This document shows positions 15,542 through 21,693 of a DNA stretch of 41,776 bases, piece after piece. The stretch is from Lachnospiraceae bacterium. GTDB lineage: Bacteria > Bacillota > Clostridia > Lachnospirales > Lachnospiraceae. The translations under genes and the position numbers were made by a program. The stretch lies in NCBI GenBank assembly GCA_017436865.1, contig JAFSCH010000067.1:1-41776 (forward strand), given 5' to 3'. The notes under the pieces are model-generated. The model made no database searches. It was not told where the DNA came from and was given only the letters and a program-made list of their open reading frames with translations. Positions within the stretch are counted from its first letter, which is position 1, and every line of letters begins with the position of its first letter.

Positions 15542-16071
15542 CGTTTATTGCTCTCCTTTCTCTTTCTTGGACATTCCCTGCATTGTATGTTTATTGTTCT
15601 CTGCCCTGGTATCTGCACACCCTCACATTTCCCATTTATCCATGGTGCATTAATACACTCTTCCAAAGGCACCTTCCCTAACACTTGTAAATAGCCCAAT
15701 ATTTCTGTTTTTGCTTCCTCAAATCCATAACACACTGCTGTTTTATAACCCTGCTGCCGTAGCAACGCCATATAATCTTCCTGTTCCGCTGTTGCGGTAT
15801 TCTTGCCATATTTCATTTCTATGTAAAGACCGTGATAACCTTTTCTTGATACTGGTAAACACACATCTGGCACTCCTGCTTTCATCCCGGCTGCTTTTAA
15901 AATATCACCATTGGTTCTTTTTCCCTCATTTGGCACATGATACATAAGCTCTAGGCAAGGCAAAACGTGCAAACTCTTTCTTGCCCAATCAAAAAGTCTT
16001 ATTTGCTCTGTAGTTTCCCCACGCTTCATGTATTTTAAGTTCAATTGTCTTTCTCCTCTCCGTAAAATCAA
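15538..16071 (-). CDS. VRR-NUC domain nuclease
   Basis: A 177-residue protein with the VRR-NUC pattern: RGETTEQIRLFDWAR, YHVPNEGKRTNGDILKAAGMKAGVPDVCL, GLYIEMKYGKNTATAEQEDYMALL, GYKTAVCYGFEEA. The PD-(D/E)xK-like catalytic residues are Asp in VPD and Glu/Lys in IEMK. This family acts as structure-specific nuclease in phage recombination and replication. The likely start is MKRGETTEQ at residue 15. The C-terminus adds a cysteine cluster (CEGVQ...CRECPRKR) that could bind zinc and is not part of the minimal domain. Confidence 0.9.
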   Translation of the reverse strand: MILRRGERQLNLKYMKRGETTEQIRLFDWARKSLHVLPCLELMYHVPNEGKRTNGDILKAAGMKAGVPDVCLPVSRKGYHGLYIEMKYGKNTATAEQEDYMALLRQQGYKTAVCYGFEEAKTEILGYLQVLGKVPLEECINAPWINGKCEGVQIPGQRTINIQCRECPRKRKESNKR

Positions 16072-16075
16072 AATC

Positions 16076-16990
16076 CTATTCTTCGTCTAATGCATATTCC
16101 CGTTTACGCCGCTTACAATCTTCCAACATACGTTCCAAAATGCCTACTTCCTCGTCATTGAGGTATATATAATATTTTTCAATCATTTTTACGGCGTGAA
16201 GTTTTTTTGCATTTGCCTTTTCTTCTTCTGCGGTGTCAGTATCTGACACATTTTGTGCCTTAGCTTCTTCTTCCCGGCGGTTCTTCTTTTCTTCCACTCT
16301 GGCTTTTATTTCATCACATTTCACATCTTGTCCTGCTGCCGCTTGCTCTGCTATTTCCTTTTGCTCTTCCGGCGGTAACTGACTAGCACTGTAAGCGGCT
16401 GTGATTCCCATTCTTCCTTTCTCAAATTCTGCCTTTACTTCCGGCACGGCTTTGTTATTAATTGCTTCAAGAGTAGCAACCTTTCCGTCACTCTCTCCCA
16501 GGATAGCCACAACATAATCACGAATGCGTTGTCCCTTTTCAAGAACGATAAGCCCCTCTTTTCTTGCCTGGTTTAAAACCTCTTTCCATTCCCTCGCCTG
16601 GTTCATTAGATCATAATCTGTCATTTTACGGTTGAATGTATTACCCACCAGTAAAGCAATTCTAAATTCTAATTCCGTCATGTCTTTATAACGGCAAGGT
16701 ACATTTTCAAATCTGCTTTTTCCCTCTTTCACTAAAATATCCGTACCACTGTATCTTCTATGGCCAGAAGCAAGCCACCATTCACCATTCACACGTCCCA
16801 ATATGAGCGGCTCTTGGATTCCGTCCATTTCAATGGACATAGCCATTTCTTCTAGATCTTCCATACTGTAGTTATTATGTTTCGTAATTACTATATCTTT
16901 GTAATTCAACACTATATCTTTATATTCTTTGTTTTCCCCCACTGCCGCTTTCGTGGTACCGTTCACAATATCTAAAATATTAAATGCCAT
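16076..16990 (-). CDS. parB: ParB/Spo0J-family partition protein
   Basis: A 304-residue protein. The N-terminal ParB/sulfiredoxin-like domain has DLEEMAMSIEMDGIQEPLILGRVNGEWWLASGHRRYSG, containing the GHRRY box. A central helical DNA-binding part (about 130-220) and an acidic coiled-coil C-terminus (EEKKNRREEEAKAQN...) follow. It overlaps parA by 11 nt, the classic partition operon. In a prophage this suggests that the excised genome can be kept as a partitioned plasmid or that ParB serves phage DNA segregation. No parS-like repeat was identified. Confidence 0.92.
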   Translation of the reverse strand: MAFNILDIVNGTTKAAVGENKEYKDIVLNYKDIVITKHNNYSMEDLEEMAMSIEMDGIQEPLILGRVNGEWWLASGHRRYSGTDILVKEGKSRFENVPCRYKDMTELEFRIALLVGNTFNRKMTDYDLMNQAREWKEVLNQARKEGLIVLEKGQRIRDYVVAILGESDGKVATLEAINNKAVPEVKAEFEKGRMGITAAYSASQLPPEEQKEIAEQAAAGQDVKCDEIKARVEEKKNRREEEAKAQNVSDTDTAEEEKANAKKLHAVKMIEKYYIYLNDEEVGILERMLEDCKRRKREYALDEE

Positions 16991-17795
16991 TACTTTTTCC
17001 CCTTTCTTTCAAATCGTGTCCGTAATAACCCACATATTCATCCACAAAACGCTTATAATCCTGCGCTACACTGCTTCGGTTGCTATAATGACAAGGTGTC
17101 ATTTTGTAAATGGTTGCATCTTTTGCTTTTTTAGAATGTCTGATTTTCTGTTCAAATACCAAGCAACCGCTTTTTTCTCGCAACCATATTTCCGCCGCTT
17201 CGCTTGTGTCTGTTTTCTCATAGTCTGTGATAAGAACGCCCGCAATCTTCGCTTTTGGATTCAATGCTCTTATTTGGTTTATCTGCTCCACCATTTCTTC
17301 CAAACCATCTAGGGAATAGGAATCAAGATTTACTGGTATGATGATTTCATCCGTTGCCACCAATGTATTAATAACATTCATTCCCAAATCCGGCGGATTA
17401 TCAATAACGCAAAAGTCATAATGCTCGCTTACTTCTTCCAAAGCTGTTTTGTATCGGTCATGCTGTGCGTGTTCCTGGTCTGCTTTCACTTCAAGTTCTG
17501 CCAATTCCATGTAGTAGTTGCAAGGGATAATATCCAAATTGGGTTCTTTTGTACTTCTAATGTTTCCGGCAATTCTTCCCGTCTTTAAAATCTTACATGC
17601 CGGAGCTTCATTCTCTCGCTCATACACCTCAAAAAGCTTGGAAGCGTTACCCTGCTTGTCATTATCAAATAATAAAACTCTGCTGCCAGGTCTTTTTCTC
17701 TTCTTATCCCCTTCTGCTAACAACTCCGCAAGCGTTACGGCTGTTGTAGTCTTTCCTGTACCACCTTTAAGCTCTACAATTGAAATAATTTTCAT
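16980..17795 (-). CDS. parA: ParA-family partition ATPase
   Basis: Starting at the ATG at 17795, preceded by GGGAGAAAGGGAA, the protein has 271 residues (MKIISIVELKGGTGKTTTAVT). The deviant Walker A is KGGTGKTT at residues 10-17, the A' region is RVLLFDNDKQGNAS, and the switch is FCVIDNPPDLGMNVINTL. ParA drives plasmid and phage segregation with ParB, which is next to it. The overlap of the rep C-terminus with this leader (rep ends at 17812) indicates a rep-parA-parB operon. Confidence 0.94.
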   Translation of the reverse strand: MKIISIVELKGGTGKTTTAVTLAELLAEGDKKRKRPGSRVLLFDNDKQGNASKLFEVYERENEAPACKILKTGRIAGNIRSTKEPNLDIIPCNYYMELAELEVKADQEHAQHDRYKTALEEVSEHYDFCVIDNPPDLGMNVINTLVATDEIIIPVNLDSYSLDGLEEMVEQINQIRALNPKAKIAGVLITDYEKTDTSEAAEIWLREKSGCLVFEQKIRHSKKAKDATIYKMTPCHYSNRSSVAQDYKRFVDEYVGYYGHDLKERGKSNGI

Positions 17796-17811
17796 TTCCC
17801 TTTCTCCCTTC

Positions 17812-18684
17812 CTAATTTCGCACCATCCGGGCGTATATATAAAATGCTGCATTCACCCCATTGTATTTCACTTCGGCATCTAAAAATTTATATCCTGGAT
17901 ATGCCTTTTCCATCTGCTTCTTTAGTTCTTCATGGTCTTTTACCATCATTTCAACCTTAGTCTTCTTAAATTTCGAATAACTACGCTTTGGCATATCCGG
18001 CTTTTTTAAATTCTTACTAGAACACCATCTTTTTGTACCATGTGGATTGTTTGATATATAGGTTGCTAATCCTGTTATAATAAAATCATCATCGGGTTTA
18101 ATTCGTCTTGTATTTGGTCTTTCACACTTCCCCCACATTTCTTCTAACTCGTCACGATCTACCCCATCACCCGTCATAAGAATGTGAAAGTGTGGTCTGG
18201 TATTCCCATCTGCTGCAATTATGTAAATATATTTAATATTTTCCATTCCTGCTTTCTTTCTTTTGCGATTGATACGACGAATGAAATTTTGCACATCCTT
18301 TTGCGCTTTCTTCATATCTTCCGGGTAATGTGCTTCATCCCATCCAAAGGTTGCCCATATATCTCCTTTACCAAAATTTATATTTGCAAGGCGTATCAGA
18401 TAACGTCTTGCATTCTTGTCATTCAGATTCCTTTGTGATGGTTTGGTTTCCCTTCTCTTTTCCGTCACTGGCATATTCTTTTTATCTTTAAATGACGGGT
18501 ACACCTGAGCTTCCAATAACACCGTACCACTCTTGATGTTTTTAGACTTGGTTGTAGTAGTTCTATATAGGCAATCTACCTTTCCCTCTTTCAGTAGACG
18601 TTCCAATTCCCATTCATCTAAGTTCTCACATATCTTTCTATATGCTTCCTCATAATCGTAATCATCATAATATTTTCTTCTCAT
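17812..18684 (-). CDS. rep: HUH-endonuclease replication initiator (rolling-circle Rep, G2P-like)
   Basis: A 290-residue protein with the HUH core RPHFHILMTGDG (His165, His167), an upstream IWATFGWDEAHYP motif (109-121) and a candidate catalytic tyrosine, Tyr209, in GLATYISNNPHG. The order (motif 1, HUH, Tyr) is that of rolling-circle Reps of the inovirus G2P/ORF2 type, which nick an origin and start strand displacement. It heads a rep-parA-parB operon. Its ribosome binding site (AAGGTAGGGGC, 18697-18687) is perfectly complementary to the loop of a candidate small RNA upstream. HUH initiators are unusual for an HK97-type siphophage of Firmicutes. Confidence 0.88.
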   Translation of the reverse strand: MRRKYYDDYDYEEAYRKICENLDEWELERLLKEGKVDCLYRTTTTKSKNIKSGTVLLEAQVYPSFKDKKNMPVTEKRRETKPSQRNLNDKNARRYLIRLANINFGKGDIWATFGWDEAHYPEDMKKAQKDVQNFIRRINRKRKKAGMENIKYIYIIAADGNTRPHFHILMTGDGVDRDELEEMWGKCERPNTRRIKPDDDFIITGLATYISNNPHGTKRWCSSKNLKKPDMPKRSYSKFKKTKVEMMVKDHEELKKQMEKAYPGYKFLDAEVKYNGVNAAFYIYARMVRN

Positions 18685-18686
18685 GC

Positions 18687-18697
18687 GCCCCTACCTT
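18687..18697 (-). promoter_or_regulatory. rep ribosome binding site, target of the candidate RNA
   Basis: The minus-strand sequence AAGGTAGGGGC ends 2 nt before the rep ATG and contains two overlapping purine-rich cores (AAGG and GGGG). The plus strand here (GCCCCTACCTT) is identical over 11 nt to 18995-19005, the loop of the small RNA candidate, so that RNA could pair with this site without gaps. Confidence 0.75.
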
Positions 18698-18832
18698 ATG
18701 TCACACCCCATTCCTACTTCCTAACCAAATCCATTATGTATATATAATTTTATATATGGTTGGTTTGTTAATACCCATTACAAGGACGGGAAAGAGGTAT
18801 GTTTTTTCTCTAAATCCATTAAAAATGCGGCT

Positions 18833-18940
18833 CTATTCCTTGCTTACAGCTATGATTCCACACGTAAACAAGAATAGTAAACCGCTCATTAGCAAAGTAA
18901 TACTGCTAAGCACTATATATAGTAAAATTATACTTTCCAT
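18833..18940 (-). CDS. Small membrane peptide in the rep leader
   Basis: A 35-residue frame (MESIILLYIVLSSITLLMSG...) with one long hydrophobic stretch (about residues 4-31) and a lysine-glutamate end. An AGGAA lies 1-5 nt upstream, too close to be an ideal ribosome binding site. It lies between rep and the 47-residue gene, co-directional with both. It may be a real small membrane protein or a by-product of low-complexity sequence. Confidence 0.35.
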   Translation of the reverse strand: MESIILLYIVLSSITLLMSGLLFLFTCGIIAVSKE

Positions 18941-18956
18941 TTCCTATGTATTGTGC

Positions 18957-18962
18957 TATAAT
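18957..18962 (+). promoter_or_regulatory. Extended -10 promoter for the small RNA
   Basis: TGCTATAAT (18954-18962) is a consensus extended -10 element on the plus strand. A -35-like TTTCCA lies 17 nt upstream. There is no plus-strand gene downstream, only a hairpin and T-run ending about 57 nt after the predicted start near 18,969. Confidence 0.65.
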
Positions 18963-18968
18963 GGATTT

Positions 18969-19026
18969 ATTAAGTTGCTTCCAGGTTGTTTTAGGCCCCT
19001 ACCTTTACAACCTGGTTTTCTTTTTT
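18969..19026 (+). ncRNA. Candidate ~58-nt regulatory RNA with anti-Shine-Dalgarno loop against rep
   Basis: Read from the plus strand: an extended -10 promoter, about 12 nt of leader, then CCAGGTTGT (18981-18989) paired with ACAACCTGG (19007-19015), a 9-bp perfect stem, followed by TTTTCTTTTTT. The 17-nt loop holds GCCCCTACCTT (18995-19005), an exact 11-nt complement of the rep ribosome binding site. It lies antisense to the leader if rep is transcribed from upstream, so it could act in cis or trans. Rolling-circle plasmids commonly use such countertranscripts for copy control. No expression evidence exists here. Confidence 0.65.
18981..19026 (+). terminator. Intrinsic terminator of the small RNA
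   Basis: A 9-bp perfect stem with a 17-nt loop is followed by a T-run interrupted by one C on the plus strand. The minus strand has no U-run after the hairpin, so the orientation is clear. Confidence 0.8.
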
Positions 19027-19060
19027 ACTGTAGTATGTACTTGTCCACAATATCCACAAT

Positions 19061-19204
19061 CTATCCCACTTTTCCCGGTACTGCTGCCATTGCCGCCATA
19101 AGTGAAACATCAAGCGTAACGTGCTTCATTGCTTCTCTCAAATCCTTAGTATCATATATTCCTAATTTCTCTAACTCTTTCTTTAGTCCTTCTGTTTTAC
19201 TCAT
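19061..19204 (-). CDS. Hypothetical small phage protein (47 residues)
   Basis: A 47-residue frame (MSKTEGLKKELEKLGIYDTK...) with a GTGAGGT leader 9-14 nt before the ATG. The first part is a charged helix and the end is MAAMAAVPGKVG. It is co-directional with and 16 nt downstream of the 104-residue gene, and too short to show in usual ORF lists. Family not recognised. Confidence 0.55.
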   Translation of the reverse strand: MSKTEGLKKELEKLGIYDTKDLREAMKHVTLDVSLMAAMAAVPGKVG

Positions 19205-19220
19205 CACATATACCTCACTT

Positions 19221-19535
19221 TCATCTGTATATCTTAACCGTAAAATGATATAACGGTGGCTCGCTCACAACCGCTTCACGATTCTTATAGATCATAAGGG
19301 TAAAACAATCCTGCCCCTCGTCATCCAGGTCGCGACGAGCAATCGCTTCAAATCCATAACGTGAATTTAACTTTGCACCCATAACACGTTCCTGCAATTT
19401 TGCAATCTCCCTGGTGCCCGTGGTTACTCTTTCTTCAAAATTCTGCTGCCACTTTTGAAATGTCTTTTTCAAATATTCCAAAAAATCAGGCTCCACAACT
19501 CCGTTAATTGGCTGATATTCTTTTATATTCGCCAT
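19221..19535 (-). CDS. Hypothetical phage protein
   Basis: A 104-residue protein (MANIKEYQPINGVVEPDFLE...) with a helical middle (FQKWQQNFEERVTTGTREI) and a beta-rich C-terminus (QDCFTLMIYKNREAVVSEPPLYHFTVKIYR). It overlaps the preceding gene by 32 nt. It lies upstream of the rep module among early genes. I do not recognise its family; early regulatory or host-takeover proteins are typical here, but this is only context. Confidence 0.6.
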   Translation of the reverse strand: MANIKEYQPINGVVEPDFLEYLKKTFQKWQQNFEERVTTGTREIAKLQERVMGAKLNSRYGFEAIARRDLDDEGQDCFTLMIYKNREAVVSEPPLYHFTVKIYR

Positions 19536-19776
19536 CCTTAGTTCCTCGCTTTCTTCTGTTTAAATATGCCTTTCTCCGAGCTGCTGCTTTCAATTCCGCA
19601 TCCACTCTCTCGGTTGTACTGGATATATACCAATAATGATTATTCCTATCTTTATAGTAGTGGAACACAACACCTTTTACTCTTTCAGTTCCTATATATA
19701 TTCCATCCGGCTTGCTTCCCGGTGTAATGCTCCATGCATTTTCACGGGCAATTTTTATTTCTTCTATTTGTGTCAT
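19504..19776 (-). CDS. Hypothetical phage protein
   Basis: From the ATG at 19776 the product has 90 residues (MTQIEEIKIARENAWSITPG...). It contains a beta-like VKGVVFHYYKDRNNHYWYISS segment and a basic helical tail (AAARRKAYLNRRKRGTKDGE). In-frame starts at 19812 and 19836 exist; none has a well-spaced ribosome binding site, so the start is uncertain. It is the first gene of the minus-strand replication run, just across from the plus-strand winged-helix gene. Function unknown. Confidence 0.55.
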   Translation of the reverse strand: MTQIEEIKIARENAWSITPGSKPDGIYIGTERVKGVVFHYYKDRNNHYWYISSTTERVDAELKAAARRKAYLNRRKRGTKDGEYKRISAN

Positions 19777-19884
19777 AGTTATACATACTAAATTCCTCTC
19801 TTTTATTTGCATGGGTGGTCTACTGCCATCCACCACATGATGTTATTGTTTTCTCTGTTTGATTAGTAAAATATTTCGTTTGTG

Positions 19885-19893
19885 TGATATAAT
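19885..19893 (+). promoter_or_regulatory. Extended -10 promoter of the membrane winged-helix gene
   Basis: TGATATAAT is an extended -10 element about 49 nt before the start codon at 19942. No good -35 is seen at the usual distance, which fits extended -10 promoters. It points against the surrounding minus-strand early genes. Confidence 0.6.
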
Positions 19894-19941
19894 CCCTTTG
19901 CAAGGTGACTAGACCACAATAATTTGAAAAGGAATGCTATT

Positions 19942-20283
19942 ATGGATAATGCAGTTATTTACAAAACGTTAAAACACTTCAAAAATAAGGATGTAGTTAC
20001 ATCAGATGAACTAATTCGCAAACGCTACTTTCATAAAAATGGCTCTGAAAGCCTTAGTTCTCGTCTAAACGAATTGCATATGTTAGGTTATATTGCAGCC
20101 AATAAAAAGAATGGTGTTATCACTGCCAAAATTACTCCTGTCGGAAAAAACTTTATTACAGATTATAAATATCAACGCCATCTAACAAACCTTGAAAAAT
20201 GGATTGAACGATTTATAGGTTTTGTTATGGGTGTTATTACCTCTGTAGCAGCCGGTATTATTCTTCATCTTTTGAATATCTAA
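19942..20283 (+). CDS. Membrane-anchored winged-helix protein
   Basis: Starting at the ATG at 19942 (AAAGG 9 nt upstream), the protein has 113 residues. Residues 1-70 read as a winged helix (VIYKTLKHFKNKDVVTSDELI, SLSSRLNELHMLGYIAANKK, VITAKITPVGKNFI). Residues 88-113 are one hydrophobic helix (FIGFVMGVITSVAAGIILHL). It lies alone on the plus strand between minus-strand early genes and overlaps the tail of the convergent small membrane gene by 4 nt. With its own promoter it is probably expressed in the lysogen. Its target is unknown. Confidence 0.72.
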   Translation: MDNAVIYKTLKHFKNKDVVTSDELIRKRYFHKNGSESLSSRLNELHMLGYIAANKKNGVITAKITPVGKNFITDYKYQRHLTNLEKWIERFIGFVMGVITSVAAGIILHLLNI

Positions 20284-20378
20284 TATAATCCCATTACTTT
20301 TACAATCATGATTCCAACAATCAGACCCAATATGTAAAAGACAATTGCTATTGGGTCTGTACCTTTATTGTTATTCAT
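20280..20378 (-). CDS. Small single-pass membrane protein
   Basis: I choose the ATG at 20378, preceded by GAGGG at normal spacing, giving 32 residues (MNNNKGTDPIAIVFYILGLI...); the longer frame has no better site. Residues 10-30 form a transmembrane helix. It follows the 71-residue membrane protein on the same strand and may be co-transcribed with it. No family recognised. Confidence 0.5.
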   Translation of the reverse strand: MNNNKGTDPIAIVFYILGLIVGIMIVKVMGLY

Positions 20379-20398
20379 TGCTTTTCCCTCTTCACGTT

Positions 20399-20614
20399 TC
20401 ACATTATCCATCCATATTCCGTAATGTATATACATGCACAAACAAATGCATATATCATAACTACGCCCCATATTCCCATAAGGACACGATGTGGCAGATA
20501 ACATTTTTTAGTTCCAAAGGCACGTATGATAGCAACACACGCAATCCCCATGTATGTAAGGCATCCGCCAAGGAATACCAAAGCTAATATTCCTAATATC
20601 AAAACCTCTTTCAT
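20399..20614 (-). CDS. Small two-helix membrane protein
   Basis: A 71-residue protein with two hydrophobic helices (about 3-29 and 45-66) separated by a short basic loop (RAFGTKKCYLPHR). A GAAAGGAG site precedes it. The leader is one copy of the duplicated 50-nt element at 20622-20673. It lies in the minus-strand early region downstream of cro. A superinfection-exclusion or membrane-stress role would fit phages generally but is not shown. Confidence 0.6.
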   Translation of the reverse strand: MKEVLILGILALVFLGGCLTYMGIACVAIIRAFGTKKCYLPHRVLMGIWGVVMIYAFVCACIYITEYGWIM

Positions 20615-20621
20615 GCTTCAT

Positions 20622-20673
20622 GCTCCTTTCTACCCCACTGCTGCCATGGGGCGCATTGATTTTTCTCCCTTCC
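20622..20673 (-). repeat. Duplicated leader element, copy A
   Basis: About 50 nt nearly identical (around 85-90%) to 21345-21395. Both hold, on the minus strand, an ATGCGCCCCATGG...GGGGTAG stretch with a CCCCA/TGGGG hairpin, followed by TAGAAAGGAGC, the ribosome binding site of the next gene. Copy A is not joined to an upstream gene and its left part now forms the plus-strand -35 region. Confidence 0.75.
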
Positions 20674-20684
20674 ACTCATATAAT
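20656..20684 (+). promoter_or_regulatory. Sigma-70 promoter of the DUF2513-like gene
   Basis: TTGATT (20656-20661), a 17-nt spacer and TATAAT (20679-20684) form a near-consensus promoter on the plus strand, about 50 nt before the start codon at 20734. Confidence 0.75.
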
Positions 20685-20693
20685 GTTCTTACC

Positions 20694-20709
20694 AGGTGTT
20701 GCAGCACCT
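20694..20709. promoter_or_regulatory. Palindromic operator at the promoter start point
   Basis: AGGTGTTGCAGCACCT is a 16-bp near-perfect palindrome centred on TGCA, lying about 10-25 nt downstream of the -10 element, over the expected transcription start. A repressor bound here would block the DUF2513-like gene. It does not resemble the CGCA...TGCG operators of the main switch, so another regulator is implied, possibly the product itself. Confidence 0.55.
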
Positions 20710-20733
20710 TAGTACATAAGAAAGGAGAATAAA

Positions 20734-21123
20734 ATGAAACTTGAACCCAATTGTGTTCGTGACATTTTGCTATTTTGCGAAAAATCTCTAGGAATAAATG
20801 CCGACTTATCCTGGGAAACTTTACATTTACCCAATTTCTGCCAATCTCTTCCTTCATACACAAAAGAAACTATCGCATATACATTAATTTTGTTAGATGA
20901 AGCTGGTTATATAAATTGCCATGTCATTGAAGCTGACAACGGAATTGTTGACATTTATGTATTTCGCTTAACTTATTTTGGTCACGAATTTATTGAAACA
21001 ATTCGTTCTAATTCTGTTTGGGAAAAACTAACTTCTTGTGTAGCCAAAATTGGTTCGGCTTCCTTGCCAGTTATTCAACAATTAGGCAGTTCTATTCTGT
21101 TAGACACTTTAAAGTCGATTTAA
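20734..21123 (+). CDS. DUF2513-like phage protein
   Basis: A 129-residue protein starting MKLEPNCVRDILLFCEKSLG with GAAAGGAG upstream. The opening and the RLTYFGHEFIETIRSNSVWEK motif match the DUF2513 pattern of small Firmicute prophage proteins: a winged-helix-like core followed by a helical C-terminus. The last 30 residues are hydrophobic and could associate with a membrane. It lies on the plus strand inside the minus-strand early region with its own promoter and operator, so it is probably a lysogen-expressed moron. Molecular function is unknown. Confidence 0.8.
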   Translation: MKLEPNCVRDILLFCEKSLGINADLSWETLHLPNFCQSLPSYTKETIAYTLILLDEAGYINCHVIEADNGIVDIYVFRLTYFGHEFIETIRSNSVWEKLTSCVAKIGSASLPVIQQLGSSILLDTLKSI

Positions 21124-21340
21124 TCCTATCTACCTGCGAGTCTATGAAAAAATTTATTTCTCTTTTCATTTGACTCGCTTTTACATCTACAATATTTTTT
21201 AAAACATCCTGCTCCATTAATGGATCTGATAAGCGGTTGTTTCTTAATTCGGCTTCTAATCTAATAAATGCTTCTGATATTTTTATCCTTACATCTGTTA
21301 GCACTATTAAATTAAATTCTTCATCTGTCTTTTTTTTCAT
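21092..21340 (-). CDS. Hypothetical early phage protein
   Basis: An 82-residue, largely helical protein (MKKKTDEEFNLIVLTDVRIK...) with KISEAFIRLEAELRNNRLSDP and a C-terminal REINFFIDSQVDRIKSTLK. It is the gene after cro in the early minus-strand operon and its ribosome binding site lies in copy B of the duplicated leader. Its 3' end overlaps the convergent DUF2513-like gene by 32 nt. Family not recognised. Confidence 0.62.
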   Translation of the reverse strand: MKKKTDEEFNLIVLTDVRIKISEAFIRLEAELRNNRLSDPLMEQDVLKNIVDVKASQMKREINFFIDSQVDRIKSTLKCLTE

Positions 21341-21344
21341 GCTC

Positions 21345-21395
21345 GCTCCTTTCTACCCCATCGCTACCATGGGGCGCATTATTTCTTCCCTCCCG
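21345..21395 (-). repeat. Duplicated leader element, copy B
   Basis: The partner of 20622-20673. Here the element is the 3' end of the cro-like gene (its last residues are MRPMVAMG) plus the ribosome binding site of the next gene. CCCCAT/ATGGGG pairs into a hairpin just before the AGAAAGGAG site. Confidence 0.75.
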
Positions 21396-21595
21396 AACAA
21401 TTCTTCAAATGTACAATTGTAAAATGACATAAGTTTAAGAATCTCTGGCAATTCAAATTCAACCTCGCCCCTTAATCTACGGCGCACACTATCTTCACTA
21501 ATGCCCAATAACTCCGCAAATGTACTTGTAGTATGACCATTGAATGCTCTTTTTGCTTCCAGTCTTGGAAAAACTACTATTAATTGCTTTGCCAT
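21353..21595 (-). CDS. Cro-like helix-turn-helix regulator
   Basis: An 80-residue protein with a helix-turn-helix at about residues 20-48 (HTTSTFAELLGISEDSVRRRLRGEVEFEL), typical of XRE-type Cro proteins, and no effector domain. It starts the minus-strand early operon from a promoter whose -35/-10 spacer holds a palindromic operator, and it faces the CI-like gene on the other strand. It is inferred to favour lytic development. The extra C-terminal MRPMVAMG comes from the duplicated leader element. Confidence 0.83.
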   Translation of the reverse strand: MAKQLIVVFPRLEAKRAFNGHTTSTFAELLGISEDSVRRRLRGEVEFELPEILKLMSFYNCTFEELFGREEIMRPMVAMG

Positions 21596-21616
21596 ATTAT
21601 TATCTCCTTTCTTAAT

Positions 21617-21627
21617 CGCATTTTGCG
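21617..21627. promoter_or_regulatory. Switch operator O1
   Basis: CGCATTTTGCG, a perfect-arm inverted repeat located 22 nt upstream of the cro start codon, in the leader of the minus-strand transcript. It shares half-sites with O2-O4. Confidence 0.75.
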
Positions 21628-21643
21628 TTTCTTTGTACTTTAA

Positions 21644-21672
21644 AGTCTAATCGCATTATGCGATATTGTCAA
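21644..21672 (-). promoter_or_regulatory. Early (cro) promoter with operator O2 in the spacer
   Basis: On the minus strand TTGACA (21672-21667), a 17-nt spacer and TAGACT (21649-21644). The spacer is itself the palindrome ATCGCATAATGCGAT (O2, 21650-21664), so a bound repressor would exclude RNA polymerase. Confidence 0.85.
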
Positions 21673-21693
21673 GCACATTCTGCAATTATTTAT

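Noticed and set aside
18642-19253. 203-residue plus-strand frame opposite the rep leader
   Set aside because: It runs across rep's start, the small RNA terminator and other minus-strand genes, has no ribosome binding site and reads as low-complexity hydrophobic sequence.
20630-20863. 77-residue minus-strand frame ending in MRPMAAVG
   Set aside because: It overlaps the DUF2513-like plus-strand gene, which has a promoter, ribosome binding site and family motifs. The shared C-terminal end comes from the duplicated leader element.
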